Assembly (NCBI GenBank): GCA_031259035.1
Contig: JAIRLZ010000242.1
Location: 1 to 13,897 of the forward strand
Source of the DNA: Treponema sp.
GTDB taxonomy: Bacteria > Spirochaetota > Spirochaetia > Treponematales > Breznakiellaceae
Direction: 5' to 3'
DNA: 13,897 nt
Position 1 is the stretch's first letter. Every line of letters begins with the position of its first letter. Both the position numbers and the translations under genes were made by a program. Below are positions 13,287 to 13,897 of this stretch, piece after piece. The notes under the pieces are model-generated. The model made no database searches. It was not told the DNA's origin and saw nothing but the letters and a program-made list of their open reading frames with translations.

Positions 13287-13358
13287 CATCTCCTAGGGGA
13301 GTCGAACCCCTGTTGTCGGGATGAAAACCCGATGTCCTGACCACTAGACGAAGGAGAC
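13287..13358 (-). tRNA. tRNA-Glu (anticodon UUC)
   Basis: Acceptor GTCTCCT pairs with AGGAGAT (one G-U), discriminator G. D-stem GTCT/GGAC, anticodon arm TCGGG-TTTTCAT-CCCGA gives UUC, T-arm AGGGG-TTCGACT-CCCCT. 72 nt, CCA not encoded. No terminator is obvious between it and infC, so infC may be read from the same promoter. Confidence 0.96.
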
Positions 13359-13456
13359 ATTCATCAAAATTTTCCCACCGCGCCGGCACATACATGAACC
13401 GGCGCATCCAGCGTATCCGTTGGAAAAATTTCACTATTTTGAAATTATATAGATGT

Positions 13457-13485
13457 AATCTACTTGATTTTCTATTTTATGTCAA
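13457..13485 (-). promoter_or_regulatory. Promoter for tRNA-Glu and possibly the infC operon
   Basis: -35 TTGACA (13480-13485), 17-bp spacer, AT-rich, -10 TAGATT (13457-13462). The start site would be about 90 nt before the tRNA. The leader contains a GC stem (GCGCCGG / CCGGCGC near 13380-13405) and a small TTTCA/TGAAA stem. A perfect TATAAT lies slightly further downstream but has no -35 at the right distance. Confidence 0.6.
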
Positions 13486-13554
13486 GTGGGTCGGCGATAA
13501 AAATTGTGTTTTTCTCAGCGCGGCTCCGCTGGCGGCAACCAATCTGGTGACGCA

Positions 13555-13578
13555 CGGAACTTCCGCCGGAACTTCCGC
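13555..13578. repeat. Two tandem copies of a 12-bp palindromic unit
   Basis: CGGAACTTCCGC occurs twice head-to-tail, and each unit is itself nearly palindromic (GGAA-N-TTCC). It lies between tRNA-Arg and the tRNA-Glu promoter, about 11 nt past the tRNA-Arg 3' end. It could be a binding site pair, a processing signal or part of a termination structure. Confidence 0.6.
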
Positions 13579-13588
13579 GCAATTCACT

Positions 13589-13661
13589 TGATCCAAGGCC
13601 GAATCGAACGGCCGACCTGCCGCTTAGGAGGCGGCCGCTCTATCCCCGGAGCGATTGGACC
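13589..13661 (-). tRNA. tRNA-Arg (anticodon CCU)
   Basis: Acceptor GGTCCAA pairs with TTGGATC (one G-U), discriminator A. D-stem GCTC/GAGC, anticodon arm GCCGC-CTCCTAA-GCGGC gives CCU, reading AGG. T-arm GGCCG-TTCGATT-CGGCC. 73 nt, CCA not encoded. Confidence 0.96.
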
Positions 13662-13671
13662 TTCCAGCATT

Positions 13672-13701
13672 AGGATAGCATCAAGAACAGATTTTTGTCA
13701 A
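13672..13701 (-). promoter_or_regulatory. Promoter of tRNA-Arg
   Basis: -35 TTGACA (13696-13701), 18-bp spacer, -10 TATCCT (13672-13677). The start is expected within about 5 nt of the tRNA 5' end. Confidence 0.65.
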
Positions 13702-13749
13702 GGCTGCGCAATGCCTCATTGAAAAAGCGCCCCAAATTAAAGCGGACTG

Positions 13750-13773
13750 TCCGATAGCGATAACTATCGGAGG
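13750..13773 (+). promoter_or_regulatory. Hairpin covering the transposase ribosome-binding site
   Basis: Perfect 8-bp stem TCCGATAG / CTATCGGA with loop CGATAA (13750-13771). The last three bases of the 3' arm are the first three of the ribosome-binding site GGAGG (13769-13773), which lies 5 nt before the ATG. In a transcript coming from outside the element, translation of the transposase would be blocked. Confidence 0.65.
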
Positions 13774-13778
13774 TCAAT

Positions 13779-13897
13779 ATGGGGTTAACCATGAAAGAAA
13801 AAAAGGCGGTTGCAAAGCAGGTTCGCGCCCGCTATCAAAATGCCGGACGGAAAGAAAAGACGGCTATCCTGAACGAATTTATAAAGACGACAGGATA
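13779..13897 (+). CDS. IS transposase, N-terminal part (runs off the window)
   Basis: The frame is open from ATG 13779 to the edge: 39 codons, MGLTMKEKKAVAKQVRARYQ then NAGRKEKTAILNEFIKTTG. The pattern MKEKKAV...RYxxAxKKEKxxILxEFxxxTGY resembles the N-terminal helix-turn-helix of integrase-core (DDE/rve) IS transposases often filed as ISNCY or IS481-like; the family is recalled and not certain. ATG 13779 is preferred over 13791 because of GGAGG 5 nt upstream. Confidence 0.65.
   Translation, partial: MGLTMKEKKAVAKQVRARYQNAGRKEKTAILNEFIKTTG

Noticed and set aside
1..13897. CRISPR array or defence system
   Set aside because: No regularly spaced direct repeats and no recognisable Cas, restriction or toxin-antitoxin genes were seen.

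Overview
The window looks like a chromosome segment of a spirochaete, most likely a Treponema-type host-associated bacterium. This rests on three things: lipoprotein signal peptides with relaxed lipoboxes, a short lipoprotein of a kind I associate with treponemes, and a translation/cell-division gene run ending in manA. The genus is an inference; no 16S or other typing locus is present. Base composition is near balanced, and both edges run into insertion-sequence (IS) transposase genes.

Left part (1-2840) is eroded, mobile-element-rich DNA. It holds the start of an IS transposase leaving the window at base 1, a decayed fragment of a glycoside hydrolase family 2 gene, a very GC-rich palindrome, a terminator hairpin, an intact fucO (lactaldehyde reductase) with a strong promoter, and a frameshifted scrap of an IS3-type transposase.

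Middle (2800-7100) starts with a near-consensus promoter whose predicted transcription start falls on the ATG of a 56-codon ORF that ends 1 nt before xseA (exonuclease VII large subunit). Convergent to it is a minus-strand group: a 46-aa small ORF, a sialate O-acetylesterase-type SGNH hydrolase, an 85-aa membrane protein coupled to it by a TAATG overlap, and an AzlD-family membrane protein without an adjacent azlC. A tRNA-Leu(UAA) with its own promoter follows on the plus strand.

Right part (7100-13700) is minus strand. tRNA-Arg(CCU) and tRNA-Glu(UUC) each have a near-consensus promoter. They are followed by infC-rpmI-rplT, a ZapB-like coiled-coil gene, zapA, manA, a YaiI/YqxD (DUF188) gene and a small lipoprotein gene. 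The genes from rplT onward are nearly all separated by 0-4 nt or overlap, so initiation factor 3, L35/L20, FtsZ-ring accessory proteins and mannose-6-phosphate isomerase are probably co-expressed. Downstream lies a large lipoprotein with five 55-residue GYF_2 repeats.

Between and inside these lipoprotein genes are many strong hairpins. One cluster (8829-8992) resembles IS200/IS605-type ends. Another (about 9534-9650) appears to be a palindromic element read in frame inside the N-terminus of the small lipoprotein. The right edge begins a second IS whose transposase ribosome-binding site is buried in a hairpin; the left-edge IS has a comparable hairpin beside its ribosome-binding site.
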